Shown: positions 9,065 through 18,452 of the stretch, piece after piece
How positions within the stretch are numbered: the stretch's first letter is position 1
Layout of the letters: each line of letters begins with the position of its first letter
NCBI GenBank assembly: GCA_037444685.1
Contig: JBBILX010000006.1
Coordinates: forward strand, 129,824-193,823
Source: UBA964 sp037444685
GTDB taxonomy: Bacteria; Pseudomonadota; Gammaproteobacteria; Steroidobacterales; Steroidobacteraceae
Length of the DNA stretch: 64,000 bases
Direction of reading: 5' to 3'
Made by a program: the position numbers and the translations under genes
Notes under the pieces: model-generated
What the model was told of the DNA's origin: nothing
Seen by the model: the letters and a program-made list of their open reading frames with translations, nothing else
The model's database searches: none

Positions 9065-9841
9065 ATGAAGACCAAGCACGAGATCGTCGAGAACTGGCTG
9101 CCGCGTTACACGGGTGCCCGGCTCGCGGACCTCGCCCAGCACATACTGCTGACGAACTTCGGCCATTACCTCGAGGCGTTCGCTGCCGCGCACGGCGTGC
9201 CGATCGTGGGGCGCGAGCGGCCGATGCCGCACGCGACCGCGGACGGCATCACCATGATCAACTTCGGCATGGGCAGCGCGAACGCGGCGACCGTCATGGA
9301 CCTGCTGTCGGCCATCGCGCCCAAGGCGGTGCTGCTGCTCGGCAAGTGCGGCGGGCTCAAGAAGAAGAACCAGATCGGCGACCTGATCCTGCCGATCGCC
9401 GCGATCCGTGGTGAAGGGACCTCGAACGACTACCTGCCGCCCGAGGTGCCGGCGCTGCCGGCGTTCAGCCTGCAGCGCGCCGTTTCGACCATGATCCGCG
9501 ATCTCGACTGCGACTACTGGACCGGGACGGTCTACACGACCAACCGTCGCGTCTGGGAGCACGACGAGGAATTCAAGGACTACCTGCGCCGCACGCGCTG
9601 CATGGCGATCGACATGGAGACCGCGACGATCTTCGCCGCGGGCTTCGCCAACGGCATCCCGTCGGGCGCACTACTGCTGGTCAGCGATCAGCCGATGATC
9701 CCCGAGGGCGTCAAGACCGAGGAGTCCGACCGGAAGGTCACCGAGTCCTTCGTCGAGCGTCACATCCGCATCGGCGTCGAGGCGCTGCGCCTGATCCGCC
9801 GCCACGGCAAGAGCGTCAAGCACCTGCGCTTCGACGAGTGA
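9065..9841 (+). CDS. amn: AMP nucleosidase, short form
   Basis: This 258-residue protein matches the catalytic domain of AMP nucleosidase, which splits AMP into adenine and ribose 5-phosphate. Seen in the sequence are LLLGKCGGLKKKNQIGDLIL for phosphate and nucleoside binding, and MAIDMETATIFAAGF, whose Met-Glu pair contacts the ribose in this fold. The long N-terminal domain of E. coli Amn (484 residues) is absent, as in many other proteobacterial versions. ATG 9065 (MKTKHEIVENWLPRYTG) is the natural start; the frame is open further upstream without homology. It is divergent from the M48 gene with only 46 bases between starts. Confidence 0.88.
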   Translation: MKTKHEIVENWLPRYTGARLADLAQHILLTNFGHYLEAFAAAHGVPIVGRERPMPHATADGITMINFGMGSANAATVMDLLSAIAPKAVLLLGKCGGLKKKNQIGDLILPIAAIRGEGTSNDYLPPEVPALPAFSLQRAVSTMIRDLDCDYWTGTVYTTNRRVWEHDEEFKDYLRRTRCMAIDMETATIFAAGFANGIPSGALLLVSDQPMIPEGVKTEESDRKVTESFVERHIRIGVEALRLIRRHGKSVKHLRFDE

Positions 9842-9866
9842 GCGCGGCGGCGGACGCAGGGCAGCG

Positions 9867-12461
9867 CTAGCCCGACAGGCGCAGACAGCGGATCGACGTG
9901 CCGCCGTTCTCCGACCGCGAGACGATCAGCGTTGCGCCGATCGCGCGGGCCCGATGCGTCATCAGCGCCAGTCCGCGCGTCAGGCCGATCGAGTTCGACA
10001 CTTCGCCCATGCCGCGGCCGTCGTCGCTGATCGCGAGTTCGAGCCGCCCGGGACCGGCCGACAGCCGGATCCACAGCTGCTGCGCCCGCGCGTGCCGCAT
10101 CGCGTTGCTAACGGCCTCCTCCGCGATGCCGTAGAGATGATCGGCCTCAACCGGACCCGGTGCATGCGCGGGTTCGAACTCGAACACGCAGCATGCGTCG
10201 ATGTCGGCGAGCGCGCGCGCACGGGCCGCGAGCGCCTCGAGAGCCGGGACGAGACCGGCGGGCGCGATGCCCACCGGCGAGAGCGAGCGGGCGAGCGCAC
10301 GCACGTCGTCGATCGAATGGGTCAGTAGAGACGCGATGCGCTCGGCATCGCCCGCCAGCGCGTGGCGCTGACTCGCCAAAGCCGCGCTAAGCGACTGCAT
10401 CAGCAAGGCGACTCCCGCTAGCTGCTGGCCGACGCTCTCGTGCAGGTCGTGACCGATACGCTGCATGTCATCGCCGATAGAACGCAGGGCCTGCGACTGG
10501 TCGCGCAAGGCGTGCGAGATGTCGCGAATGACGACGCACCAGCGGTTCGTCGGGTCGCGACCGAGCGCCCGCGCGATGTGCAGGCGATAGCGCCGGTCTA
10601 CCGCGGACACGGCGGCGGGCACGACGCCCTCTATCTCGACATTGCGATGCTCGCGCGCGCAGCGCTCGAATCCGGCCCGAATCTGCTCGCGCCAGTCCTC
10701 GCCGAAGAAATCCAGCAGCTCGGTGCCGCGCATGGCCTGACTGCTGCAACCGAGCAGGCTGCGCGAGGCATAGCGGATCCGCAGCGCTGCATCGAGCAGC
10801 ACGACGCAGGCGGGTATGTTCGCAATCAGGTCGGCCTGCAGGTCGGCGTCGGCAATGAGCGCCGATTCGAGCTCGGTGATGTCCTGCACGCTGGACAGCA
10901 GCCGGCGGTCGCCGCTGACCTCGTCGATACGCAGCACATGCACGCCATGCAGCCGCCGCACCCGACCTTCGGCGTCGATGATCCGCGTCGCCACATTCGC
11001 AGGGCGGTGCGGCCGCAGCGACCGCATGCGTTGCCAGGTGAAGGCGCGGTCCTCGGGATGAGTGAACCGTTCCCAGCCACCGAGCTCGGCGAAGCGCTCG
11101 GGACTGCAGCCGAAGACCTCCTCGAAGCCGTCACTGAACCACGCGGAGCGCTGCGTGCCCTCGGCAGACACGACTTGCTCCGCGAGGAAGCTGCGGCTGA
11201 GCTCCAGCGCGAGCCGATCCGCCGTTTCTCTTGCCCGCAGATGCTCGTCGACCGTGCGCTGGGCATGGACGTCCAGAGTGATGCCGGCGATCCGAAGTGG
11301 CCGGCCATTGCGATCCCGCTCGACGACCGCGCCGCAGCTGCGCGTCCAGCGCCACTCGCCGCTGACATGGCGTCGGCGCACCTCGTACTCGAAGTCGGAC
11401 GCGCGGCCATCGAGCACCGGCGCGACGACCGCACGCGCCGCGGCGAGGTCGTCGGGGTGGGTGTGCTCCAGCACCAGCGAGTGCTCGACCCATGGCTCCT
11501 GCGCGTCAACGGTTCGGCCGAGCAAGGCGTGCCACTGTGGCGACTTGCGGACGATCTGCCGCCCGATGTCCCATTCCCAGACGCCGAGCCGCCCGGCAGA
11601 GAGGGCGAGTCGCAGGTGCGCGCTCGTGACGGCGAGCTCACGCTGCAACTGCCGGGTGTCGTCGATGGACAGACAGACGCCGGCGATCTGCCGAGCGCGC
11701 TGTTGCGGGTCGCGTTCGACGATCTGCGCGCGCTCCAGCATCCAGGACCAGCCGCCGGAACGCGTCCGCACCCGGTAGGTGGCCTCGATGCGCGTCAGAG
11801 CCCCACTGTTCTGCTGTGCATAGAGTTCTCGCATGCGCTCGCGGTCGTCCGGGTGGATCACCGCGAGCCAGCGCTCGTTGTGATCGCGCCCGGCGCAGAC
11901 CTCGATGCCGCGAGCTTCGAGCACGCTCGGGCCGATCACGACCAGCTCGTCGGCGGCGACGTCGTACTGCCAGAACATCGCTTCGGCGCCCCAGAGCGCC
12001 GTGTCGAGCTGCGACTGGGTCACGGCCGAGCGCGCCAGGGCGCGCGCCTCGGAGGCGACCTCGCGCGTGTGCACCACGAGCAGCGCCGGCGCGCCGCGTC
12101 GCATCAGCCGAGTGCCGACGACCTCGACGTGGCGGTAGCTGCCGTCGCGGTGCCGTATCCGCACGCTGAGGACGCCCGATCGGGCGGGCTGGCTCGGATC
12201 CTCGATGAACGCACGAGTGCGCTGCTTCGCATAGTCGACCTCGTCGGGGTGCACGAAGTCGGTCGTGCGGCGGCCGACACGTTCATAGGGCTCGAAGCCC
12301 GTGATCTCGCGGACCGCGCCGCCGACGAACAGGATGCGATCGTCGAGGTCGACGATGGACACCATTTCGTGCGCATCACGGGTCAGCGCATCGAGCAGGG
12401 CGGGGTCCAGCGTCGCGAGCGGATCGAGATCGGATCGCAGCTGCGCGACTTGTTGTGTCAT
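9867..12461 (-). CDS. Cytosolic multi-PAS sensor histidine kinase, NarL-type partner class
   Basis: The 864-residue protein contains about five PAS/PAC units in a row. The first begins near residue 30 (MVSIVDLDDRILFVGG), and PAC ends such as YRVRTRSGGWSWMLERAQIV recur. A HisKA_3 dimerisation domain follows (IGHDLHESVGQQLAGVALL, phospho-acceptor His in DLHE) and then a HATPase domain (AVSNAMRHARAQQLW, ISDDGRGMGE). There is no membrane segment. Kinases of this class phosphorylate LuxR/NarL-type regulators. No receiver gene is adjacent, so it is an orphan here; the similar kinase at 52.7 kb does have a partner. PAS ligands cannot be read from the sequence. Confidence 0.9.
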   Translation of the reverse strand: MTQQVAQLRSDLDPLATLDPALLDALTRDAHEMVSIVDLDDRILFVGGAVREITGFEPYERVGRRTTDFVHPDEVDYAKQRTRAFIEDPSQPARSGVLSVRIRHRDGSYRHVEVVGTRLMRRGAPALLVVHTREVASEARALARSAVTQSQLDTALWGAEAMFWQYDVAADELVVIGPSVLEARGIEVCAGRDHNERWLAVIHPDDRERMRELYAQQNSGALTRIEATYRVRTRSGGWSWMLERAQIVERDPQQRARQIAGVCLSIDDTRQLQRELAVTSAHLRLALSAGRLGVWEWDIGRQIVRKSPQWHALLGRTVDAQEPWVEHSLVLEHTHPDDLAAARAVVAPVLDGRASDFEYEVRRRHVSGEWRWTRSCGAVVERDRNGRPLRIAGITLDVHAQRTVDEHLRARETADRLALELSRSFLAEQVVSAEGTQRSAWFSDGFEEVFGCSPERFAELGGWERFTHPEDRAFTWQRMRSLRPHRPANVATRIIDAEGRVRRLHGVHVLRIDEVSGDRRLLSSVQDITELESALIADADLQADLIANIPACVVLLDAALRIRYASRSLLGCSSQAMRGTELLDFFGEDWREQIRAGFERCAREHRNVEIEGVVPAAVSAVDRRYRLHIARALGRDPTNRWCVVIRDISHALRDQSQALRSIGDDMQRIGHDLHESVGQQLAGVALLMQSLSAALASQRHALAGDAERIASLLTHSIDDVRALARSLSPVGIAPAGLVPALEALAARARALADIDACCVFEFEPAHAPGPVEADHLYGIAEEAVSNAMRHARAQQLWIRLSAGPGRLELAISDDGRGMGEVSNSIGLTRGLALMTHRARAIGATLIVSRSENGGTSIRCLRLSG

Positions 12462-12507
12462 GGCAACTACCTTCGGCGAGGCCTGTTGGGCAAGTCAAGG
12501 GCCGCCG

Positions 12508-13060
12508 TCAGCCAGCCGGCGCCGTCGGCCGTTCGGCGTGAATCTCCACTGGCATCGCGGCGATTCGCGTGAAGCGTCGGATCCGGCGCGCGACTGGCCA
12601 CCAGTCGTCGAGGACGCTCTCGACCGGCCGCCAGAGTGCCACCCAACCGATGATCAGCAGACCCTCCGCCAGCAGTTCGAGCCGAGCACTGGCCAGCAGG
12701 GACTGGCGCAGCGTCAGGCAGGCCGACAGAAACGCGAGTCCGATCAGCAGGTTGGTCGTCGCTCGCAGCAGTTGGCGGTTGAGTTCGAGCCGCAGCTGCC
12801 GCCGTCGGCTCGCGAAGTAGTTCTGGATCGCCGTCGGCAGGGTCCGGGCGTCCTCGGAGGCGGCCTGCTCCGGTGGCAGCCCGATTCGGAGCCGCGCGGC
12901 TAGGTTCGGTCCAAGCTCGCGGACGGAATCTTCGATCCATGCCTCGGCGGCGGGGTCGAGGTCCTTGTCGGCAAACGGCTCGGGATCGAGGGGGTGGAAC
13001 AGCTGGCGGATCTCGCGCAGCTTCAGTTCGATCAGTGCTTCGCCCTGCTCCCTACGTCAT
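12508..13060 (-). CDS. Small two-helix membrane protein, reading frame broken at the start
   Basis: On the minus strand a coding frame runs from about 13052 to a TGA at 12508 with typical codon use and the text GEALIELKLREIRQLFHPL. It has a membrane helix near NLLIGLAFLSACLTL and a second at ELLAEGLLIIGWVALW. It has no ATG, GTG or TTG near its beginning. ATG at 13060 is one base out of frame: removing the T at 13054 (minus-strand sense) would give MTREQGEALIELKL. I therefore read a one-base insertion, or less likely a CTG start. The family is not recognised; about 183 residues. It lies between the PAS kinase and the serine hydrolase, all leftward. Confidence 0.55.
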
Positions 13061-13136
13061 GGTGAGTCAGCGTACACCCGGCGACGACTGCGGCCTCGCC
13101 CGCCCGGGTGCGCCACCGACTCGCCGGCTCTCCGCC

Positions 13137-14454
13137 TCAATCGGCGAGTCGGCGCGGGTAGGAGCGAACCTCAACCCAGTCGAACTCGAAGCCATCCGGG
13201 CCGGAGTCGACCGGCACACGCAACCTGAACGTCGCTGGTTGGGCTTCTGCGACGAACTCTCGCGTTGCGACCGGCACGAAGCGCATCCGTCCGAGCAGAT
13301 CGACCGAGACCTGCAGCGTCGTTCCGTCGGCCGTGATTTCGTACTGGAAAGGGGCATCCTCGAAGCGTCCGATCGGCTGAACCTTCGCGCCCGCGGCGCG
13401 AGCGGGCAAGCGGAGATTCAGGACTGTCGGCATGACGACCGTGGGCCAGACGAAGCCGCGCGCGAGCAGGATGACGATGCGCAAATCCTGTTCGGGCGGC
13501 AGCGCGATCATCGTGCTGTGGCTGTCGACGTTGCCGCCGTGCCAGATCATCTTGGGCTCGAGGAACGGCCGCAGCGAAACCCCATAGCCGTAGGGCACGG
13601 TCCGGCCGTCACGGAGGCGAGCCGGCTGCAGCAGGCGCGACCACTGGGCTGGCCGGTCGCCTCGGGCGACGAAAGCCCGCTCGAGCCAGGTCGCAAGCGC
13701 CGCGGCGTTGCCACAGAGGCCGCCGTCGCCGGTGTAGGCGTGGCGGCTCGCGTCGAGCGGCGTGGGCAGACCCTCCTGCGAGATGCCTGGCACGTACTCG
13801 CGAGGGTCGAGGCCGTGGCAAGCCGTCACCGCCGCGATGCCGAGCGGACGTGGTACATGCTCCGCGAGCAGTCGGTCGAACGGGGCGCCGCCCACGCGCT
13901 CGGCGATCAGGGCCAGCGCCTTGTAGTTGGTGTTGCTGTACGCCCAGCGTGTGCCGGGCTCGAAGCGACGCGGTGCAGCAGCATCGAGCGCCACATACGC
14001 TTCGAGCGGCGTCGCTGGTTCATCGCCGAGCTTGCGGTAGCCTTCGAGCCAGAGGAAGTCGGCCAGACCGGACGTCTGCCACAGCAGGTGCTCGACGCGA
14101 AGATCGGGCTCCTTCGCGAACCACTCCGGCAGATAGCGACCCACCGGCATCGAGCGACAGACGGCCTCGATCCGGCAACGCCAGGATCAGCGCTGCCGTG
14201 AACTGCTTCGAGATCGAGCCGAGCGGAAAGATCGACCGGGCGTCGGGCGGCGGCTGCCCGGCTCGTACCGCGCCGTACCCACGCTCGAGGACGACGGTGT
14301 CTCCCTTGAGGACGGTGATGAATGCCGGCGGAATGCCCGCGCCGGAAACGAACTCGCGCATCACGGCGTCCGCTGCCGCGGGGTCGGGGTCGGCCGCCGC
14401 GGCGCCGGGGAGCGCCATGGCCGCGAGCACCACGAAGAGTCCAGCCTTGTCCAC
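13137..14454 (-). pseudogene. Serine hydrolase (class C beta-lactamase/PBP fold), frameshifted
   Basis: The N-terminal part carries a signal peptide (GTG start at 14454, GGAG eight bases before it) and the SxxK active site in FPLGSISKQFTAALIL. After RGRLSLD, near 14149, the frame changes; the rest (VGRYLPEWFAKEPDLRVEHLLWQTSGL and on) continues in the next frame to 13137. The YxN motif is WAYSNTNYKAL. Normal relatives read LSLDDPVGRYLPEW, so two bases appear lost, or one gained. If real, the gene is inactive; if an error, the product is a periplasmic beta-lactamase-fold hydrolase of about 440 residues. The C-terminal domain (about 120 residues) is beta-rich. Confidence 0.75.
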
Positions 14455-14541
14455 GATGAGCGCTCCGGGTCGAGCGAGGGCCGGTCCCTGCATAGTCCGC
14501 AACGTCGGCCGATGATAGGCGGCGAGCGGGCGGCCAGCGAA

Positions 14542-14570
14542 TTGTCGACCCGGAGCGAGATGCATAGAAT
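14542..14570 (+). promoter_or_regulatory. Sigma-70 promoter of tRNA-Gly
   Basis: TTGTCG at 14542-14547 and TAGAAT at 14565-14570 are separated by exactly 17 bases, and the tRNA begins 12 bases after the -10 box. The discriminator CCGGGGC is GC-rich, as expected for stringently controlled stable RNA promoters. Confidence 0.6.
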
Positions 14571-14581
14571 CCGGGGCAGGC

Positions 14582-14655
14582 GCGGGTGTAGTTCAATGGT
14601 AGAACTGCAGCTTCCCAAGCTGCTAACGTGGGTTCGATTCCCATCACCCGCTCCA
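14582..14655 (+). tRNA. tRNA-Gly, anticodon CCC
   Basis: A full cloverleaf can be drawn. The acceptor stem GCGGGTG pairs perfectly with CACCCGC, the D-arm is GTTC/GAAC, and the anticodon stem GCAGC/GCTGC encloses TTCCCAA, which gives anticodon CCC. The T-loop is TTCGATT, and CCA is encoded at the 3' end. It reads GGG codons. It converges with the glycosyltransferase gene, whose stop lies ten bases beyond. Confidence 0.95.
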
Positions 14656-14664
14656 CCCTCCACT

Positions 14665-16176
14665 TCAGGCGACCTTGTCAACCAGCGGCTGGTAGAGAAT
14701 CCAGCGGCGCAGCGTCCTGAGCCGCCGCGCGTTTTGCGGACAGGCGCTTCGCTGTCGATCGAAGATTTCGACGCGGCTGAGCGGCACGACGAACAGATGC
14801 CGTTCGCGCTCGGCGAGTTCCTCGCAAACGGTCGCCGGAGGAACGTATCCGCCGGGACCGAGGAGCCCCGCCTCGGTTTCGATCTGCGCGATCTCGAGGC
14901 CGAGATAATGACGCAGCCCGTATCGTGCCGGAACGTCGACGAAGGCAATCTCGTCGAAGTCGCGCAGGTCGACCGCCGCTGCGAATTCTTCGGCCAGACG
15001 GTAAGCGTCGTTGTCACGGTGCACGGTACTGGCGAGCCATTTGATGCCGCAGACGAACGCGGCTGCGATGACCACACAGGTGATGGTCGCGCGTCGCGGC
15101 GGCGAAGCGGGCGGTGAGGCTGAGGCGAGCAGCGCGATCGGCACGAACAGCGGCAAGACGTACAGCGCGACTCGTGATCGCGAGGCGATGAAGACCGCGA
15201 GCGGCAGCGCGATCCATAGCCATAGCAGCCGGCGCGCTGGCGCCATCGCGCCGTTGGCCCGCGGCGCTGACCCAGGGGTGCCGGTCTGCGCAGACGCGCG
15301 CCGCGCGCGCCAGATCAGCCACGGGAGCAGCAACGACCAGGGCAGTGTCCCAGCCAGCAGGATCGGTCCGTACGCTTCGACCCAGCCGAACGCATGGCCG
15401 TTACGGCCGAACCGGTCTGTTGCGAGACGCTCGATCGTTTCCTGAAACACGAAGTAGTGCAGCAGGTCCGGGTCCCGAGCGATGAGCAGCAGGTACCAGC
15501 CGAGCCCGACAACTGCAAAGACGATCATGCCGATCGGTTCGAACAGGCTGACAAGCGACCTGCGTCGCTGCCAAGCAGTCCATGCGACGATCGCGAGGAG
15601 CGGTAGCAGCCCCGGAGGGCCCTTGGTCAGGAACGCGAGCCCGAAACCGAGCCACATGATGCGCAGTCCGACTGGTCTTAATCGGGGCACAGCTTCGAAC
15701 GCGCCGGAGGCGATGAATCCGTAGACCGCCAGGGTCTCGAAGAGCACTAGCACGGTGTCCGTCGAGATGATGTTCGCACCAGCCACTGGGCCGAGCAGCG
15801 TGCTCCAGATCGCAGCCGAGAGCCAGGGCGATGGCAAGCCCAGGCGCTGCGCGATCGCGAACACGAGCAGCGCGGTGGCAACAAAAGCGAGCGCATGCGC
15901 GAAGCGCGCGCCCCATTCGTTCCTGCCGGCGACCAAGAATCCGGTGGCGATCGCCCAGTACGTCAGCGGCGGTTTGGTCAGATGCGGTCGATCGGCCTCC
16001 AGTCGCGGAATGAGCCAGTCACCGGTGTCGAGCATCTGATGGGCGACATTCGTGTAGCGGCCCTCGTCCGGATCCCAGAGATGCCTTGAGCCCTGAAACG
16101 AAAACGCCACGATCGCGGCGAGCCACAGAACGAGCCACCGGTCGCGCGCGCCGACTTTCGGATGCGCGTGGGTCAT
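14665..16176 (-). CDS. Membrane glycosyltransferase, ArnT/PMT (GT39) type
   Basis: The 503-residue protein has roughly eleven hydrophobic helices. The first loop carries the acidic motif SRHLWDPDEGRYTNVAHQM, the catalytic signature of undecaprenyl-phosphate-sugar-dependent GT39 enzymes, followed by PHLTKPPLTYWAIA. Such enzymes move a sugar from a lipid carrier to lipid A or another envelope acceptor on the periplasmic side. ATG 16176 (MTHAHPKVGARD) was preferred over an upstream in-frame ATG at 16209. The C-terminal ~100 residues form a soluble domain. The sugar and acceptor cannot be inferred, and no arn genes are nearby. Confidence 0.85.
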   Translation of the reverse strand: MTHAHPKVGARDRWLVLWLAAIVAFSFQGSRHLWDPDEGRYTNVAHQMLDTGDWLIPRLEADRPHLTKPPLTYWAIATGFLVAGRNEWGARFAHALAFVATALLVFAIAQRLGLPSPWLSAAIWSTLLGPVAGANIISTDTVLVLFETLAVYGFIASGAFEAVPRLRPVGLRIMWLGFGLAFLTKGPPGLLPLLAIVAWTAWQRRRSLVSLFEPIGMIVFAVVGLGWYLLLIARDPDLLHYFVFQETIERLATDRFGRNGHAFGWVEAYGPILLAGTLPWSLLLPWLIWRARRASAQTGTPGSAPRANGAMAPARRLLWLWIALPLAVFIASRSRVALYVLPLFVPIALLASASPPASPPRRATITCVVIAAAFVCGIKWLASTVHRDNDAYRLAEEFAAAVDLRDFDEIAFVDVPARYGLRHYLGLEIAQIETEAGLLGPGGYVPPATVCEELAERERHLFVVPLSRVEIFDRQRSACPQNARRLRTLRRWILYQPLVDKVA

Positions 16177-16220
16177 GCGAGGCTCTATTCTAGGGACCCA
16201 AGGTGGCAAGGAGTGATGCG

Positions 16221-18452
16221 ATGAGCCGGTGGACGCGCCGCGCGCTGATCACGACGGGAAGCCTCGTCGGCGGCGGCCTGCTCCTCGGGGCAGGCGTCGT
16301 GACATTCGCGCCGAACCGCATCGCGATGCGCCCGGAGAACTCGCCCGACGCGATGCAGCTTGCGGTCTGGGTGCGGCTCACGCCAGACAATCACGTCGTC
16401 GCGATCGTGCCGCACGCCGAGCTCGGGCAGGGCTCGCAGACGGCGCTCGCGATGATGCTCGCCGAGGAACTCGAGGCCGATTGGGACCTCGTGCGCATGG
16501 AGCCGGCGCCGGCGACGGACGACTACGCGAATGGCCACATCCTGCGCGGCTTCTTCTCGCAGCTGCAGATTCCGCGTGTGCTGGTGCGCGGCTTCGAGTA
16601 CTCGGCTTTCAAGCTCACTCAGTGGATGGATTTTCAGTTGACCGGTGGCAGCGTCAGCGTGCGCGGCACGGGCTGGTTCGGCATGCGCATCGCCGGCGCC
16701 GCGGCGAAGGAGCTGTTGCTGCGCGCCGCGGCCGAGCGCTGGGGCGTGGCCGCCGCCGAGTGCCGCGCACGGCTGTCGCGGGTCGTGCACGAGCCGAGCG
16801 GCCGTTCGGCGACCTTCGGGGAGCTCGCGGCCGCGGCCGCCGCGCTCGAGCCGCCGATGCATCCGGCGCTCAAGGATCCAGCCGAATACCGGATCGTCGG
16901 CACCTCGCGGCGACGATTCGATCTGCCATCGAAGGTGGACGGCAGCGCGGTCTTTGCGGTCGACGTGCGGCCGCCCGGGCTGCTGCACGCCGCCGTGCGC
17001 GCGGCGCCTGTGTTCGGCGCAAAGCTCGTCGACGTCGACGAAGCGCCGGCGCGCGCGCGGCCGGGCGTGCGCGCGGTGGTGCGGCTCGAGGATGCCGTGG
17101 CCGTGGTGGCCGACGGCTGGTGGCAGGCCCGCCGCGCCGTCGAGGCACTCGAGCCGCGCTTCAGCGATGCGGGCAAGGGCGGCTTTACGAGCGAAGCGTG
17201 GTTCGCCGAGCAGTCCGCGGCGCTCGCCGGCGACGATTCGCGCAGGGACCTCGTGCGAGGCGATGCAAGGGCGGCGCTTGCAACCGCGCCGCGCCGGATC
17301 CGCGCCGAGTACCGCGTACCGTTCCTGCACCACGCGACGATGGAACCGATGAGCGCGACCGTGCGGATCGCCGATGGCCGCTGCGAGGTCTGGACCGGCG
17401 TGCAGGATCCGCTCAACGCGCGCCGGCGCGTGGCCAAGGTGACTGGCATCGATCCCGAGCGCGTGACGGTCCGCAACCAGCAGGTCGGCGGCGGCTTCGG
17501 GCGCCGCCTGCCGCACGAGGACGACTTCGTCGAGCAGGCTGCGCGAATCGCGCAGGCCGTCGCGCCGGCGCCGGTGAAGCTGATCTGGTCGCGCGAGGAG
17601 GACACGCGCCATGGGTTCTACCGGCCGGCGGTCAGCGCAGTGCTCGAGGGAGCCGTCGATGGGAGCGGTCGGCCGCTCGCCTGGTCCTGTCGCTACACCG
17701 GGGCCCGCGAGGGCAGCGCGGCGCGCCCGCTCTATGACATCGCGAATCTCGACGTCCGCCACGTGCCGATGCGTAGCCACGTCCGTGAAGGCGCATGGCG
17801 CTCGGTGGCGTTCTCGCAGCACGGCTTCTTCATCGAATCGTTCGCCGACGAGCTCGCCGCGGCTGCCGGAGCCGATCCCCTCGAGTTCCGTCTAAAGGGG
17901 CTCACCGGCCGGCCGCGCCACCGCGCGGTGCTCGAGCGCGTCGCTGCGATGAGCGGCTGGCGCGGGACGCCGAGGGCGGTCGTCGATCCTTCGAGCGGGA
18001 CGCGGCGCGGCCGCGGGATCGCGATCGTCGAGAGCTTCGGCAGCATCGTGGCCGAGGTCTGCGAGGTCAGCGTGGATGTCTCGGGCGCGCTGCGTGCCGA
18101 GCGCGTCTGGGCGGCCGTCGACTGCGGCATCGTCGTCAATCCCGACACGGCACTCGCGCAGATCGAGGGCGGCGTACTGTTCGGCCTGTCGGCCGCGCTC
18201 GAGGAGCGCATCACGATCGCGGCCGGCAGCGTCGTCGAGGGCAATTTCAACGACTATCCGCTGCTGCGCCTGCCCGATGCGCCGCGGATCGAGGTCGCAT
18301 TCATCGACTCGCGCGAGCGCCCGGGCGGACTCGGCGAGCCCGGCACGCCGCCGATCGCCGCAGCCCTCGCCAATGCGGTGTTCGCCGCGACCGGCCAGCG
18401 CATCCGCGAGCTGCCGCTGCGTCCGCGGCTCAGACCACCGACGCGCGCCTGA
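16221..18452 (+). CDS. Molybdopterin-binding subunit of an isoquinoline 1-oxidoreductase-like hydroxylase
   Basis: The 743-residue protein has a twin-arginine-like leader (MSRWTRRALITTGS, then a hydrophobic run), so it is likely exported folded through Tat. AAGGAG lies seven bases before ATG 16221, which decides the start over GTG 16203. VGGGFGRRLPHEDDFVEQA binds the molybdopterin cofactor, and GGLGEPGTPPIAAALANA contains the catalytic Glu of xanthine-oxidase-family enzymes. These enzymes hydroxylate N-heterocycles or oxidise aldehydes with the help of a 2Fe-2S subunit and often a cytochrome; neither is encoded nearby. It ends 23 bases inside the convergent GGDEF-EAL gene. Confidence 0.88.
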   Translation: MSRWTRRALITTGSLVGGGLLLGAGVVTFAPNRIAMRPENSPDAMQLAVWVRLTPDNHVVAIVPHAELGQGSQTALAMMLAEELEADWDLVRMEPAPATDDYANGHILRGFFSQLQIPRVLVRGFEYSAFKLTQWMDFQLTGGSVSVRGTGWFGMRIAGAAAKELLLRAAAERWGVAAAECRARLSRVVHEPSGRSATFGELAAAAAALEPPMHPALKDPAEYRIVGTSRRRFDLPSKVDGSAVFAVDVRPPGLLHAAVRAAPVFGAKLVDVDEAPARARPGVRAVVRLEDAVAVVADGWWQARRAVEALEPRFSDAGKGGFTSEAWFAEQSAALAGDDSRRDLVRGDARAALATAPRRIRAEYRVPFLHHATMEPMSATVRIADGRCEVWTGVQDPLNARRRVAKVTGIDPERVTVRNQQVGGGFGRRLPHEDDFVEQAARIAQAVAPAPVKLIWSREEDTRHGFYRPAVSAVLEGAVDGSGRPLAWSCRYTGAREGSAARPLYDIANLDVRHVPMRSHVREGAWRSVAFSQHGFFIESFADELAAAAGADPLEFRLKGLTGRPRHRAVLERVAAMSGWRGTPRAVVDPSSGTRRGRGIAIVESFGSIVAEVCEVSVDVSGALRAERVWAAVDCGIVVNPDTALAQIEGGVLFGLSAALEERITIAAGSVVEGNFNDYPLLRLPDAPRIEVAFIDSRERPGGLGEPGTPPIAAALANAVFAATGQRIRELPLRPRLRPPTRA

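Noticed and set aside
10440..12572. 700-residue open frame antisense to the PAS kinase
   Set aside because: Same GC shadow effect; no ribosome site, no domain.
12467..12940. 157-residue minus-strand frame overlapping the small membrane protein
   Set aside because: Low-complexity Arg/Pro text; the other frame has membrane helices and normal codon use.
16185..17822. Long antisense frame in the molybdopterin gene
   Set aside because: His/Arg-rich shadow; the forward gene has all family motifs.
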